Notes under the pieces: generated by a model
Told to the model about the DNA's origin: nothing
The model's database searches: none
The model's input: the letters and a program-made list of their open reading frames with translations, nothing else
Made by a program: the position numbers and the translations under genes
Assembly: GCA_007130155.1 (NCBI GenBank)
Contig: SLTB01000172.1
Span: forward strand, 1-32,977
Source: Pseudomonadales bacterium
GTDB lineage: Bacteria; Pseudomonadota; Gammaproteobacteria; Pseudomonadales; Azotimanducaceae
Direction: 5' to 3'
Length of the DNA stretch: 32,977 nucleotides
In this document: piece after piece, positions 8,780-18,405 of the stretch
Position numbering within the stretch: position 1 is the stretch's first letter
Layout: the number at the start of each line of letters is the position of its first letter

Positions 8780-9439
8780 ATGTCGGGCCAATTCGAAGTA
8801 CTGTTCCACGGCGAAGTCTATGCCAGTGTCGATCCCGACCAGGCGCAGGCGGACATGTCGAGGCTGTTCCGCCAGTCGCCTGAGGCGGTCAAGCGCCTGT
8901 TCTCCGGCAAGACCTGGGTGCTCAAGGATGGTCTCGACCGCGAGACCGCGGAGCGTTACCAGGTGGAATTGGCCAAGATCGGCCTGATTTCCGAATTGCG
9001 GGATCGCGCGCCGGCGGGTCCGAGCAAGCCTGAGCCCTCGCCCCACGGCAAGAGCCAGAACTTCACCATCGAGAGCATCGCCATCGCCCGCATGACCTGC
9101 CCGGCCTGCCACTACGAGCAGCTCGAGGCGGATTACTGTGCGCGCTGCGGCACCAGCATCGAGAAGGCGCAGAAACAGGTCAGGCTGAAGGAGAAAGAGG
9201 ACCGCATCATTCAGGCGCGGATCCAGGGCCTGCGCAAAGGGGGCGGCAAGCCCGGCACCTCGGCCACCGCCCCGTCAAAGGTGGCTCAGATGCGCTTCGC
9301 AGCAGCGAGCGAGTCCCCGCCCAGCGCTTCGGCTGCTTCGGGCGGCAGTGTGGTGGTGTGGGTGGTGGCGGGCATCGCCGTGGCGGTGATTGGTGCGGGG
9401 TTGCTGGTGGCCCTGGGGATCATCGATCTGGCGATCTGA
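8780..9439 (+). CDS. Hypothetical protein with central CxxC...CxxC zinc ribbon and C-terminal TM helix
   Basis: MTCPACHYEQLEADYCARCGTSI and VVVWVVAGIAVAVIGAGLLVALGIIDLAI. Confidence 0.85.
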   Translation: MSGQFEVLFHGEVYASVDPDQAQADMSRLFRQSPEAVKRLFSGKTWVLKDGLDRETAERYQVELAKIGLISELRDRAPAGPSKPEPSPHGKSQNFTIESIAIARMTCPACHYEQLEADYCARCGTSIEKAQKQVRLKEKEDRIIQARIQGLRKGGGKPGTSATAPSKVAQMRFAAASESPPSASAASGGSVVVWVVAGIAVAVIGAGLLVALGIIDLAI

Positions 9440-9449
9440 AGCTGCCCTC

Positions 9450-10238
9450 GTGACCATCGGTGTCTTCGATTCCGGGGTGGGTGGGCTGACGGTCCTGCGC
9501 GCGTTGCGTGCCCGTATGCCACAGGCGGACTTCGTCTACCTGGGCGACACGGCCCGCCTGCCTTATGGCACCAAGAGTCCCGACACCGTCCGACGCTATG
9601 CGCTGCAGGCTGCCGAGGCGCTGAGGTCCCGTGACGTGTCCGCGTTGGTGGTGGCCTGCAATACGGCCTCGGGCGTGGCCCTCGAAGCCCTCGCCAGCCG
9701 TTGGCCTGACGTGCCGGTAGTGGGCGTGGTGGAACCTGGCGCGGCGGCGGCCTGCCGGCGCTCTCCAGCTGGCAACATCGCCGTTATCGGCACCGAGTCC
9801 ACCATCCGTGGCGGAGCGTATCAGGCGGCCATTGCCCGACTGCGACCCGAGGCCAGAGTCCGGGTGAGAGCCTGTTCAGTGTTCGTGGCGCTGGCTGAGG
9901 AAGGCTGGTTCGACACGCCGGCGGCCGAAGCCGTTGCGCAGGCCTATCTGGGTGACTGGCTGCAGGGTGATGATCCACCGGACAGCATGGTGCTCGGATG
10001 CACCCACTTCCCCGTACTCACCGACCTGATCCGCCGCATCGCCGGCGACGCTCTGGTGCTGGTGGATTCGGCTTCCACCACCGCTGAAGTGCTGGCTGAA
10101 CGGCTGGGAGCCGAGCCGGGAGGAGGCGGCAGCGTGCAGTTCCTGGCCACCGATGGCGCCGACCGTTTTGCTCGGGTGGGCAGCCGATTTCTCGGCCAGA
10201 CCATCGATGCCACCGACGTCGAGATCGTCGATCTCTAA
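9450..10238 (+). CDS. murI: Glutamate racemase (GTG start at 9450)
   Basis: MTIGVFDSGVGGLTVLRAL, DTARLPYGTKSPDTV, VVACNTASGVALEAL, LGCTHFPVL. Confidence 0.97.
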   Translation: MTIGVFDSGVGGLTVLRALRARMPQADFVYLGDTARLPYGTKSPDTVRRYALQAAEALRSRDVSALVVACNTASGVALEALASRWPDVPVVGVVEPGAAAACRRSPAGNIAVIGTESTIRGGAYQAAIARLRPEARVRVRACSVFVALAEEGWFDTPAAEAVAQAYLGDWLQGDDPPDSMVLGCTHFPVLTDLIRRIAGDALVLVDSASTTAEVLAERLGAEPGGGGSVQFLATDGADRFARVGSRFLGQTIDATDVEIVDL

Positions 10239-10245
10239 GGAAACG

Positions 10246-10292
10246 GGACATCCAGAAAAAAACAGGACATCCAAAAACTTTTCTGGATGTCC
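10246..10292. terminator. GGACATCC repeats with inverted GGATGTCC copy; hairpin after murI
   Basis: GGACATCCAGAAAA ... CAGGACATCCAAAAACTTTTCTGGATGTCC followed by ACTTTT. Confidence 0.65.
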
Positions 10293-10360
10293 ACTTTTGG
10301 CGGTTTGTTGGGGATGAATCCGCTGCAATGAGAGGGGCGTCAGATGCTTGAAGGGGGCTC

Positions 10361-10999
10361 TCAGGCGTACTCGGTCTTCTGCTTGAACTCGCAGAGATCC
10401 TCGATGACGCAGGCGCCGCAGCGTGGCTTGCGGGCGGTACAGACGTAGCGCCCATGCAGGATCAACCAGTGGTGGGCGTCCTTCAGGTAGTCTTTGGGAA
10501 TCACCTTCAGTAGCTTGTCCTCCACGGCGCGGACGGTCCTCCCGCGTGCCAGGGGAATCCGGTTGGCCAGCCGGAAAATGTGGGTGTCTACCGCCAGGGT
10601 GGGCTCACCGAAGGCGGTGTTGAGCACCACGTTGGCGGTCTTGCGGCCGACCCCGGGCAGGGACTCGAGGGCCTTGCGGTCGGTGGGCACCTCGCCGCCG
10701 TGCGCTTCGAGCAGCATGGCACAGGTCTTGATGACGTTCTTCGCCTTGGCATTGAACAGGCCGATGTGGCGGATGTGCTGCTTCAGCCCCTCTTCGCCCA
10801 GGGCCAAAATCGCTGCGGGCGTATTGGCCATCGGGTAAAGGCTGCGAGTGGCCTTGTTGACGCTGATGTCCGTGGCCTGGGCCGACAGAATCACCGCGAT
10901 CAGCAATTCGAAGGGTGTCTGGTATTCCAGTTCCGTGGTGGGCGTGGGGTTCGCCGCCTGCAGGCGGGCGAAGATCTGTTCGCGTTTGGCCTTGTTCAT
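10361..10999 (-). CDS. nth: Endonuclease III
   Basis: [58 protein letters not shown], CxxxxxxCxxCxxxxxC cluster [17 protein letters not shown]. Confidence 0.97.
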   Translation of the reverse strand: MNKAKREQIFARLQAANPTPTTELEYQTPFELLIAVILSAQATDISVNKATRSLYPMANTPAAILALGEEGLKQHIRHIGLFNAKAKNVIKTCAMLLEAHGGEVPTDRKALESLPGVGRKTANVVLNTAFGEPTLAVDTHIFRLANRIPLARGRTVRAVEDKLLKVIPKDYLKDAHHWLILHGRYVCTARKPRCGACVIEDLCEFKQKTEYA

Positions 11000-11712
11000 G
11001 TGCGTCCTTCCCAATACTGCTTGGCGGCAATCAGCAAACCGAGGCCGATGAAGGCTCCGGGCGGCAGGACGGCCAGCAGGAACCCCCGGTACTCCGGGAT
11101 CACGGTTAGGCTCCAGTCGGCGGCGGCAGGTCCGAACAGTTGATCCATTTCGGCCAGCAGCATGCCGGTCCCGAGCAGTTCCCGGAAGGCGCCGAGTCCG
11201 ATCAGGACGGCGCCGAAGCCCAGCGCCATCATCAGTCCATCCCATGCGGAAGCCAGCAGGGGCTGGCGGCTGGCGAAGGACTCGGCGCGGCCGAGGATGG
11301 TGCAGTTGGTGACGATGATCTGCACGAACAGCGCCACGGTGAGGTAGAGCTCGAAGGCGAAGGCCTGCATCAGCAGTGTCACGCAGGTGGTGTAGCTTGC
11401 GATGATCAGGACAAAGGCCGGCAGCCTGGCCGCCGGCGGCAGAAAACCGCGCAGCAGCGAGACTGAGGTGTTTGAACCGATGAGCACGATCATGGTCGCC
11501 AGCGCCAGTCCGACGGCGTTCACCACGCTACTGCTGACGGCCAGCAGTGGACACAGGCCCAGCATCTGCACCAGCGCAGGGTTGTTGGTCCAGAGCCCTT
11601 CGCGGGCGATCCCGGAGAAGTCTGTTGTGTCCTGTGGGAGCCCGCCTTGCGGGAGATCGCGCCCATTGGGCGCTCCCACAGAGGCGTTATCCTGCACATC
11701 CGTCTGGCTCAC
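10996..11712 (-). CDS. rnfE: Rnf electron transport complex subunit E (GTG start overlapping the rnfG stop)
   Basis: [58 protein letters not shown]. Confidence 0.95.
   Translation of the reverse strand: MSQTDVQDNASVGAPNGRDLPQGGLPQDTTDFSGIAREGLWTNNPALVQMLGLCPLLAVSSSVVNAVGLALATMIVLIGSNTSVSLLRGFLPPAARLPAFVLIIASYTTCVTLLMQAFAFELYLTVALFVQIIVTNCTILGRAESFASRQPLLASAWDGLMMALGFGAVLIGLGAFRELLGTGMLLAEMDQLFGPAAADWSLTVIPEYRGFLLAVLPPGAFIGLGLLIAAKQYWEGRT
11632..11681. repeat. Structured repeat (two hairpins in a 9-bp outer stem) inside the rnfE 5' coding region
   Basis: CTGTGGGAG [CCCGCCTTGCGGG] AGATCG [CGCCCATTGGGCG] CTCCCACAG; all three stems perfect. Confidence 0.9.
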
Positions 11713-12335
11713 GGTGCCGTCTCCAGCAAAGCCCGGCCATCCTCTTCGAACCAGACCAGGGCGCGGCCGATGCCGCGGGCCACGGCCCGAGGTGTGATGG
11801 TGGCCCCCGTGAAGGCATCGAAGTCGCCGCCGTCGCGTTTCACCGTCCAGCCCTCCAGGGGCGGATCACCGAGGCTGCGGCCCTTGAAGCTCTCGATCCA
11901 GTCGGATTTGCGACGTTCGATGGCGTCGCCGAGTCCGGGCGTTTCCCTGTGCTCGACGACCCGCGCGCCGGCGATACGGCCGTCGGCTTCGATGCCCAGC
12001 AGCAGGTGGATGTCACCGCTGTAGCCGTCGGCAATGCGCAGCGGTACCAGCAGGGCCACCATTTTGCCATCGCGCCTGGCACGCACTGCTGTTTGGGGCT
12101 GGCGATGACCGAGGGCCTGACTCTCGAGGCTCACGGTGTCCGAGAGATCGAAATCCAGGTCGCTGCCTGCCGAGGGGGCGAGGATCTCAAGCAGGGCGGC
12201 CTGCCGCATCCGCTCCTGATTGGCCTCGATGCGATCGCCGGTAAGGGTGGCCGTGAGGGCGATGGCACCTACGGTCACGGCCGCGAACAGGCCGAGTCCG
12301 ACAGCGTTGTGCAGTGCTGCGCGCCAGGGGCTCAT
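11709..12335 (-). CDS. rnfG: Rnf electron transport complex subunit G
   Basis: [52 protein letters not shown] (flavinylation motif S/T-GAT). Confidence 0.95.
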   Translation of the reverse strand: MSPWRAALHNAVGLGLFAAVTVGAIALTATLTGDRIEANQERMRQAALLEILAPSAGSDLDFDLSDTVSLESQALGHRQPQTAVRARRDGKMVALLVPLRIADGYSGDIHLLLGIEADGRIAGARVVEHRETPGLGDAIERRKSDWIESFKGRSLGDPPLEGWTVKRDGGDFDAFTGATITPRAVARGIGRALVWFEEDGRALLETAP

Positions 12336-13354
12336 GGTTCTTTGCTCGCTGAAGCCGGTGGATGACCATAGGGGCGCGGCCGCGTCCAGGCGTCGATCAT
12401 TGGTGCGGCGGCGTTCATCAGCAGCACCGCGAAGGCCATCGCGTCGGGGTAGCCGCCGAAGGCGCGGATGACGTACACCAGGATGCCCACGCCGATGCCG
12501 AAGATCAGCCGGCCGCGCGGACTTCTGGCACCGCTGACCGGATCGGTGACGATGAAGAAGGCGCCGAGCATGGTGGCGCCGCCCAGCAGATGGAACAGGG
12601 GTGAGCCCGGGCTCGAGGAGCTGCCGCCGTCCCAGAACAGACCGGCGCAGAGCGCCAGGGCGGCCAGCATGCCTACCGGTGCATGCCAGCTGAACACGCG
12701 GCGCTGCAGCAGGTAGAGGCCGCCTGCAAGAAAGCCCAGATTGACCCACTCCCAACCCTGGCCGGCGAAGTGACCGCCCAGTCCGCTGACAGCCTGCCAC
12801 TCGGCCACGGTCAGGCCCTCGCGGTGCTTGAAGTCATCCAGCGGTGTGGGGCCGGTGAACGCATCCGGGCTGGCGCCGGCAAAGATCACCGCCCCGGCGT
12901 CGAGCAGCCCGGCGGGCCCGTTGGCCAGCATTTGCGGCAGGGCGGTCCAGGTGGTCATGGCCACAGGAAAGGACACGAGGAGGATCGCATAGCCCACCAT
13001 GGCGGGATTGAAGGGGTTCTGGCCCAGACCACCATAGACATGCTTGCCCAGCAGCACGGCCAGGCCGGCACCGAGCATGGTGAGGCCCGCCGGAAGCAGT
13101 GGTGGCAACGCCAGGCCGAGCAGCAGGCCGGTGACGATGGCGCTGCCGTCGCCGAGTCCGAGTCGGATAGAGCGGCCCCGAAGCCATAGACCGAAGGCTT
13201 CAGCGAGTACGGCCCCCAGTACCGCCAGGGCCACCGTAAGCAGCACGCCGACACCGAAGAACGCCACCAGTGCCGCCAGGCCCGGCAGCGTGGCCAGCAC
13301 CACCTGCAGCATCAGGCTGGCGGTGCCGGCGCGTCGGGGCAGCAGGCGTGTCAA
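12332..13354 (-). CDS. rnfD: Rnf electron transport complex subunit D (TTG start at 13354 overlapping the rnfC stop inferred; ORF extends to 13609)
   Basis: LGKHVYGGLGQNPFNPAMVGYAILLVSFP, DAFTGPTPLD, GGATMLGAFFIVTDPVSGA. Confidence 0.93.
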   Translation of the reverse strand: MTRLLPRRAGTASLMLQVVLATLPGLAALVAFFGVGVLLTVALAVLGAVLAEAFGLWLRGRSIRLGLGDGSAIVTGLLLGLALPPLLPAGLTMLGAGLAVLLGKHVYGGLGQNPFNPAMVGYAILLVSFPVAMTTWTALPQMLANGPAGLLDAGAVIFAGASPDAFTGPTPLDDFKHREGLTVAEWQAVSGLGGHFAGQGWEWVNLGFLAGGLYLLQRRVFSWHAPVGMLAALALCAGLFWDGGSSSSPGSPLFHLLGGATMLGAFFIVTDPVSGARSPRGRLIFGIGVGILVYVIRAFGGYPDAMAFAVLLMNAAAPMIDAWTRPRPYGHPPASASKEP

Positions 13355-14826
13355 GACTCCTGCTCCCTGTTCTGTTTCGCAGCCTTGGCCCGTGCCAGCG
13401 CAGCGTCGACCCGCGACAGGCGCGCCTCTCTTGCGGCTTCGCTGGCTCGGCGCTCCTGCTCGAGACGGTTCTGGCGGCGTTCGTGTCGTGTTCTGGCCTG
13501 TTCGGCCGCGGCTTGGCGAGCCGCCTCGGCCGCCAGCGCCGACTTGCCCAGACGATAGTCGTTGACCAGGGGAATCCGACTTGGACACACCCAGGCGCAG
13601 GCGCCGCACTCGATGCAGTCCACCAGGTTCAATTCTGCCAGGGCATCCAGGTCTGCGGCCCGCGTCTGCCGGTGCAATTCCTGGGGCAACAGGCTGGCGG
13701 GACAGACCTCGGCGCAGGCGCCGCAGCGTATGCAGGGCAGCTCGACACCCGCAGGTGTGAGTTCTTCGGCCCCGGCTGCCAGCAGGCCACCATGGGTCTT
13801 GCCCATGGGCAGGCGCCGATCCGTGACGGGCCTGCCCGTCAGCGGCCCGCCGAGCCTGATGCCAGCGAGAAGCGTATCGTTCATGCCGCGAGCGGCCAGC
13901 AGATCAGCAACGGGCGTACCGATGCGCACGCTCAGGTTACCCGGGCGGAGCAGCGCGGCTCCGGTAACGGTGACGATGCGTTCGGTCAGGGCCTCGCCGT
14001 GGATGACTGCCCGGCCCATGGCCCAGGCGCTGGCCACATTGTGGCAGAGCATGCCGAGATCCACCGGAAGCCGACCGCTGGGGATTTGCCTGCCTGTCAG
14101 GATCTGCACCAACTGACGTTCGCTTCCGGACGGATACCCGCGGGGTATGACGGCCAGGCTGAAGGGGTGTTCCCGCAGCGCGACGCGGACGGCCTCGATG
14201 GCTTCGGGCTTGTCGTCCTCGATGGCGATCACCACCCGGCGAGCGCTCGTGAGATAGGCAAGGATGGTGATGCCGTCCATCACCTCGGAAGCACGCTCCG
14301 TGAGCAGCCGTTCATCTGCAGTCAGCAGGGGCTCGCATTCCGCAGCGTTGATGATCAGCAGATCGATGCTTGCGGCGGCTTCCAGCTTGGCTGCGGACGG
14401 GAAGCCGGCACCGCCGAGCCCCATCAGTCCTGACTCGGCCAGCTGCGTGAGCAGCTCCGGCCGTGAATGCCCGCGCCAGTCTGACAGGGGCTCAGGATCA
14501 ACGGTGGCATCGTCGCCGTCGGCCTCGAGCTCGATGCAGGGCAGGGGGGTATCGGCCACGCCCCGGATGCGACCGGAAGTGGCAGCATGAATCGCGGCGT
14601 CGTAGGCATCCGGGCCTCGGGCGACGATTTCGCCGCGCCGTACCCGCTGGCCCACCGTGACGCAGGGCTTGGCCTGACGGCCAGCATAGAGTTCCAGCGG
14701 CAGGCGCAGGAGCTCGGGTATGACCGAGGCCTCGATGGCCATGTGGCGGGTGCGTGCTTTGCCGGCGGGCACATCGAGGGCCTGCGCCAGGGGATGCAGA
14801 GGGCTGTCCCAGTCCGAGACGCTCAT
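13351..14826 (-). CDS. rnfC: Rnf electron transport complex subunit C
   Basis: GRIRGVADTPLPCIELEADG, GLGGAGFPSAAKL, two 4Fe-4S motifs CIRCGACAEVCP and CIECGACAWVCP. Confidence 0.96.
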   Translation of the reverse strand: MSVSDWDSPLHPLAQALDVPAGKARTRHMAIEASVIPELLRLPLELYAGRQAKPCVTVGQRVRRGEIVARGPDAYDAAIHAATSGRIRGVADTPLPCIELEADGDDATVDPEPLSDWRGHSRPELLTQLAESGLMGLGGAGFPSAAKLEAAASIDLLIINAAECEPLLTADERLLTERASEVMDGITILAYLTSARRVVIAIEDDKPEAIEAVRVALREHPFSLAVIPRGYPSGSERQLVQILTGRQIPSGRLPVDLGMLCHNVASAWAMGRAVIHGEALTERIVTVTGAALLRPGNLSVRIGTPVADLLAARGMNDTLLAGIRLGGPLTGRPVTDRRLPMGKTHGGLLAAGAEELTPAGVELPCIRCGACAEVCPASLLPQELHRQTRAADLDALAELNLVDCIECGACAWVCPSRIPLVNDYRLGKSALAAEAARQAAAEQARTRHERRQNRLEQERRASEAAREARLSRVDAALARAKAAKQNREQES

Positions 14827-15326
14827 CAGGGGGCGCCCTCCGAGACGGGGCGCATGTCGATGCAGTCCACGGGGCAGGGGGGGAGACAGAGGTCACAGCC
14901 GGTGCATTCGCTGCTGATCACGGTGTGGGTCAGGCGCGCCGCCCCGACGATGGCGTCCACCGGGCAGGCCTTGATGCACAGCGTGCAGCCGATGCAGTCC
15001 TCCTCGCGTATGTAGGCCACCCGAGGTGGTCCCGGGTCCGCCGCCAGCGCTTCGGCGGGGCGGCCGAGCAGCTCGGCCAGTTGGGCAACTGTGGTAGCAC
15101 CGCCCGGTGGGCACTTGTTGATGGCGTCGCCGGCTGCGATGGCCTCGGCATAGGGGCGGCACCCCGGATAGCCGCACTGGGCGCACTGGGTCTGGGGCAG
15201 CAGGGCATCGATGCGCAGCACCACCGGATCGTCATCAGCGGAGAGGCGCTGCTGGGCATAGCCGAGCGCAGCGCCGAAAATCAGCGCCAGAGCGACCATG
15301 ATCAAAATGCCGATAATGAGTTCCAT
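14826..15326 (-). CDS. rnfB: Rnf electron transport complex subunit B
   Basis: [73 protein letters not shown]. Confidence 0.97.
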   Translation of the reverse strand: MELIIGILIMVALALIFGAALGYAQQRLSADDDPVVLRIDALLPQTQCAQCGYPGCRPYAEAIAAGDAINKCPPGGATTVAQLAELLGRPAEALAADPGPPRVAYIREEDCIGCTLCIKACPVDAIVGAARLTHTVISSECTGCDLCLPPCPVDCIDMRPVSEGAP

Positions 15327-15341
15327 GTTACCAGGCCGTTG

Positions 15342-15917
15342 TCAGGTCAGACCCGTGAAGCCCATGAACGCCAGCGCCATCAGGCCAGCCGTGACCATGG
15401 CGATGGCTGGACCGCGAAAAGGCATCGGCACGTCGGCGGCGGCCAGCCGCTCACGCAGGGCTGCGAACAGAACCAGCACCAGCGAAAAACCCAGGGCCGC
15501 CCCGAGGCCATAGAGGACGGCGCCGGTGAAGCTGCGGGCCGCGCCCACGTTCAGCAGCGCCACGCCGAGCACTGCGCAGTTACTGGTGATCAGGGGCAGG
15601 AAAACGCCCAGGACACGGTACAGCAGCGGGCTGCTGTGTCGCACCAGCATCTCGGTGAACTGCACCAGGGCAGCGATCACCAGGATGAAGGCGATGATGT
15701 TCAGGTACTCCAGGCCGAAGGGTACGAGCAGGTAGTGGTACACCATGTGGCTCGAGGCGGCGGCCAAGGTGAGAACGAAGGTGGTGGCCAGGGCCATGGA
15801 CAGCGCCGTCTCGAGTTTGCTGGAAACGCCCATGAACGGGCAGAGGCCGAGGAACTGCACCAGCACGAAGTTGTTCACCAGAATGGCGCCGAGCAGGATC
15901 AGCAGCGGTTCGCTCAC
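15342..15917 (-). CDS. rnfA: Rnf electron transport complex subunit A
   Basis: [61 protein letters not shown]. Confidence 0.97.
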   Translation of the reverse strand: MSEPLLILLGAILVNNFVLVQFLGLCPFMGVSSKLETALSMALATTFVLTLAAASSHMVYHYLLVPFGLEYLNIIAFILVIAALVQFTEMLVRHSSPLLYRVLGVFLPLITSNCAVLGVALLNVGAARSFTGAVLYGLGAALGFSLVLVLFAALRERLAAADVPMPFRGPAIAMVTAGLMALAFMGFTGLT

Positions 15918-15934
15918 GACGGCTTTCCTCTATA

Positions 15935-16045
15935 ACGGTCCAACGAGGCGCGGCCCAACGAGGGTTCTTGGCGCTGTCTCGGAAGGAACCGTCGAGCTCC
16001 GTGGTGGCCTTGCCCATCGCCCGCACTGCGGGCTCCCACGAGCGT
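15935..16045. repeat. Composite intergenic repeat, copy C (TTGGCGCTGTCTCGGAAGGAACCG module followed by a REP-like structured unit ending CCCGCACTGCGGGCTCCCACGAGC)
   Basis: Shares TTGGCGCTGTCnCGnAAGGAACnG with the reverse complement of about 29595-29625. Confidence 0.7.
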
Positions 16046-16195
16046 GACGCCAGCACTTGGCCATTCGCTCGATCCAAGGTTGTGGGCGCCCTCCGCCAGG
16101 AGCGGAAAGCGTCGCCCAAGGCCCCCGCAAGGGTGCGGGCCATGGATGGCGGCCCGCAACAGCCCCCGTTTGGGCCGACAGACGCCCACGGGCGG

Positions 16196-18259
16196 CTACT
16201 TGACGGGCATTCCCGGCTTGGCGTCCGGGTCCGGCGCCACCAGGAAGATGTCCTTGCCTTCGCCTGCTGCCAGCACCATGCCTTCGGAGACGCCAAAGCG
16301 CATTTTGCGGGGTGCCAGGTTTGCCACCAGAACTACCAGGCGGCCCTGCAGGGCCGCCGGCTCGTAGGCGCTACGGATGCCGGAAAATACGTTGCGCTCG
16401 CCGAGTTCGCCCACATTCAGGCGCAGCTGCAGCAGCTTATCCGCTCCCTCAACGTGGCTGGCCTCGATGATCTGGGCCACGCGCAGATCCACCTTCATGA
16501 AGTCGTCGATGCCGATCATCCCAGTATCTTCCTCCTGTGATGACTCCCGTGGGAGCGGACTCTGCCCGCGAACATCTGCCGCTGGCTCTGGCTCCTTGAC
16601 CGGTTCCGAGGCCTTGCCGGCCTCGATCATGGCCGCCACCGCCTTGGGATCGACGCGCTGCTTGAGGGCGGCGAAGGGTGCTATAGCGTGGGCACCGAGC
16701 CACAGGGCCGAATCGCTCCACTGCAGGGGCTCGATCTGCAGGAATGCCTCGGCCTGCTCCGCCATGCGCGGAAGAATCGGCTTCAGGTAGACCATCAGCA
16801 CCCGGAACAAGTTCAGGCCCATCGTACACACGGCCTGCACTTCGGCCTCGCGCCCGGCTTCCTTGGCCGCCGCCCAGGGCTTGTGGGTGTCGATGTACTG
16901 ATTGGCGCGGTCGGCCAGCGCCATGATCTCGCGAACCGCCTTGTTGAATTCTCCAGACTCGAACAGCGGCGCGATGCGCTCGCCGGCGTCCACGAAGGTC
17001 TGCCAGAGGTCCGGATCGGCGCAGTCCGCCGCCAGTCTGCCGTCGTGACCCTTGTGGATGAAGCCGGCGCAGCGCGAGGCGATGTTCACCACCTTCCCCA
17101 CCAGGTCCGAGTTCACCCTGGCGATGAAATCGTCCAGGGACAGGTCGATGTCGTCAGTGGTGGGGCCGAGCTTGGCGGCGAAGTAGTAGCGCAGGTACTC
17201 CGGATCCAGATGATCCAGATAGGTCCGGGCGTTGATGAACGTTCCCCGGGTCTTGGACATCTTGGTGCCGTCCACGGTGAGGAAGCCGTGGGTATGGACC
17301 TTGGTCGGCGTCCGGTAGCCGGCCGCATGGAGCATGGCCGGCCAGAACAGGGTGTGGAAGTTGACAATGTCCTTGCCGATGAAGTGGTGCACCTCGGCGC
17401 TGCTGTTAGCATCCCAGATCTGCTCGAAGGTCACCGGCGCGCCGCCACCGGCCACCAGATGCTCCAGCGCGGCCATGTAGCCGATGGGGGCATCCAGCCA
17501 GACGTAGAAGTACTTGTCCTCGGTGCCGGGAATCAGGAAGCCGAAGTAGGGCGCGTCGCGGCTGATGTCCCAGGCCTGAAGGCCAGCGGTCAGCCACTCG
17601 CGGATCTTGTTGGACACCTCGCTCTGCAGGGTGCCGCTGGTGGTCCACTGCTCCAGGAAGCCCTGCAGCTTGGGCAGATCGAAGAAGTAGTGGGTGGAGG
17701 TGCGCAGCTCGGGCGTGGCGCCTGAGAGGATGGAGCGCGGGCTCAGCAGCTCGGTGGCTTCATAGGTGGCGCCACACTTCTCGCAGTTGTCGCCGTACTG
17801 GTCTTCGGCTCCGCATCGGGGACAGTTGCCCTTCAGAAAGCGGTCGGCCAGGAACATCTTTTTCTCAGGGTCGAACAGTTGTTCCACGCGCTTGGTGTAG
17901 ATGTAGCCGCCGGCGGACAGGCGTTCGAAGATCGTTTCTGCGTAGTGGCGGTTCTCGGGCGAATGGGTGGTGTGGTAGACGTCGTGGCTGATCAGGAAAT
18001 CCTGTGAGTCGCGCTGGTGGCGCTCCTTCATGTCGGCGATCAGCGCCTCGGGGGTGACCCCGAGCTGCTCGGCCTTGAGCATCATCGGACTGCCGTGGCC
18101 GTCGTCGGCGCAGCCGTAGAGGCATAATTCACCGCGCAGGCGCTGATAGCGGACCCAGATGTCGGTCTGGATCTGCTCCAGCAGATGCCCGATGTGCAGG
18201 TCGCCGTTGGCGTACGGCAGGGCGCTGGTGACATAGATGATGCGCCGGGATGCGGCCAT
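16196..18259 (-). CDS. metG: Methionyl-tRNA synthetase with C-terminal tRNA-binding domain (start 18259)
   Basis: [63 protein letters not shown]-terminal [14 protein letters not shown]...[19 protein letters not shown]. Confidence 0.98.
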   Translation of the reverse strand: MAASRRIIYVTSALPYANGDLHIGHLLEQIQTDIWVRYQRLRGELCLYGCADDGHGSPMMLKAEQLGVTPEALIADMKERHQRDSQDFLISHDVYHTTHSPENRHYAETIFERLSAGGYIYTKRVEQLFDPEKKMFLADRFLKGNCPRCGAEDQYGDNCEKCGATYEATELLSPRSILSGATPELRTSTHYFFDLPKLQGFLEQWTTSGTLQSEVSNKIREWLTAGLQAWDISRDAPYFGFLIPGTEDKYFYVWLDAPIGYMAALEHLVAGGGAPVTFEQIWDANSSAEVHHFIGKDIVNFHTLFWPAMLHAAGYRTPTKVHTHGFLTVDGTKMSKTRGTFINARTYLDHLDPEYLRYYFAAKLGPTTDDIDLSLDDFIARVNSDLVGKVVNIASRCAGFIHKGHDGRLAADCADPDLWQTFVDAGERIAPLFESGEFNKAVREIMALADRANQYIDTHKPWAAAKEAGREAEVQAVCTMGLNLFRVLMVYLKPILPRMAEQAEAFLQIEPLQWSDSALWLGAHAIAPFAALKQRVDPKAVAAMIEAGKASEPVKEPEPAADVRGQSPLPRESSQEEDTGMIGIDDFMKVDLRVAQIIEASHVEGADKLLQLRLNVGELGERNVFSGIRSAYEPAALQGRLVVLVANLAPRKMRFGVSEGMVLAAGEGKDIFLVAPDPDAKPGMPVK
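16546..16576. repeat. REP-like unit inside metG linker
   Basis: CCCGTGGGAGCGGACTCTGCCCGCGAACATC; matches the GTGGGAGCGG...CCGCGAA class. Confidence 0.75.
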
Positions 18260-18405
18260 GGTATGCCCTTTCCGAGCGGAGATTCGAGGGCGCGCAAGCT
18301 TACCCGCTCGTCTTCTGGAATGCATCCGGATCCTGCTCGACTTGGCGGACAGTGAAGACGGAAATCGTTAGAATCCCGGCCCGTCACCGATACCAAGAGG
18401 CCGCC

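Noticed and set aside
7514-9112. 532-aa minus-strand ORF opposite argG
   Set aside because: Shadow of argG codon usage; no domain motifs.
13355-13609. 85-aa N-terminal extension of the rnfD ORF
   Set aside because: Overlaps rnfC coding sequence; a TTG start at 13354 overlapping the rnfC stop gives the normal RnfD N-terminus LTRLLPRRAGTASLMLQVVLATLPG.
14754-15935. 393-aa plus-strand ORF opposite rnfB/rnfA
   Set aside because: Gln/His/Gly-rich antisense translation, no motifs; rnfA and rnfB are unambiguous.
10996-18259. rnfABCDGE operon between metG and nth as a novel system
   Set aside because: This gene set and order is the common gammaproteobacterial rsx/rnf-nth arrangement; only the embedded repeat is unusual.
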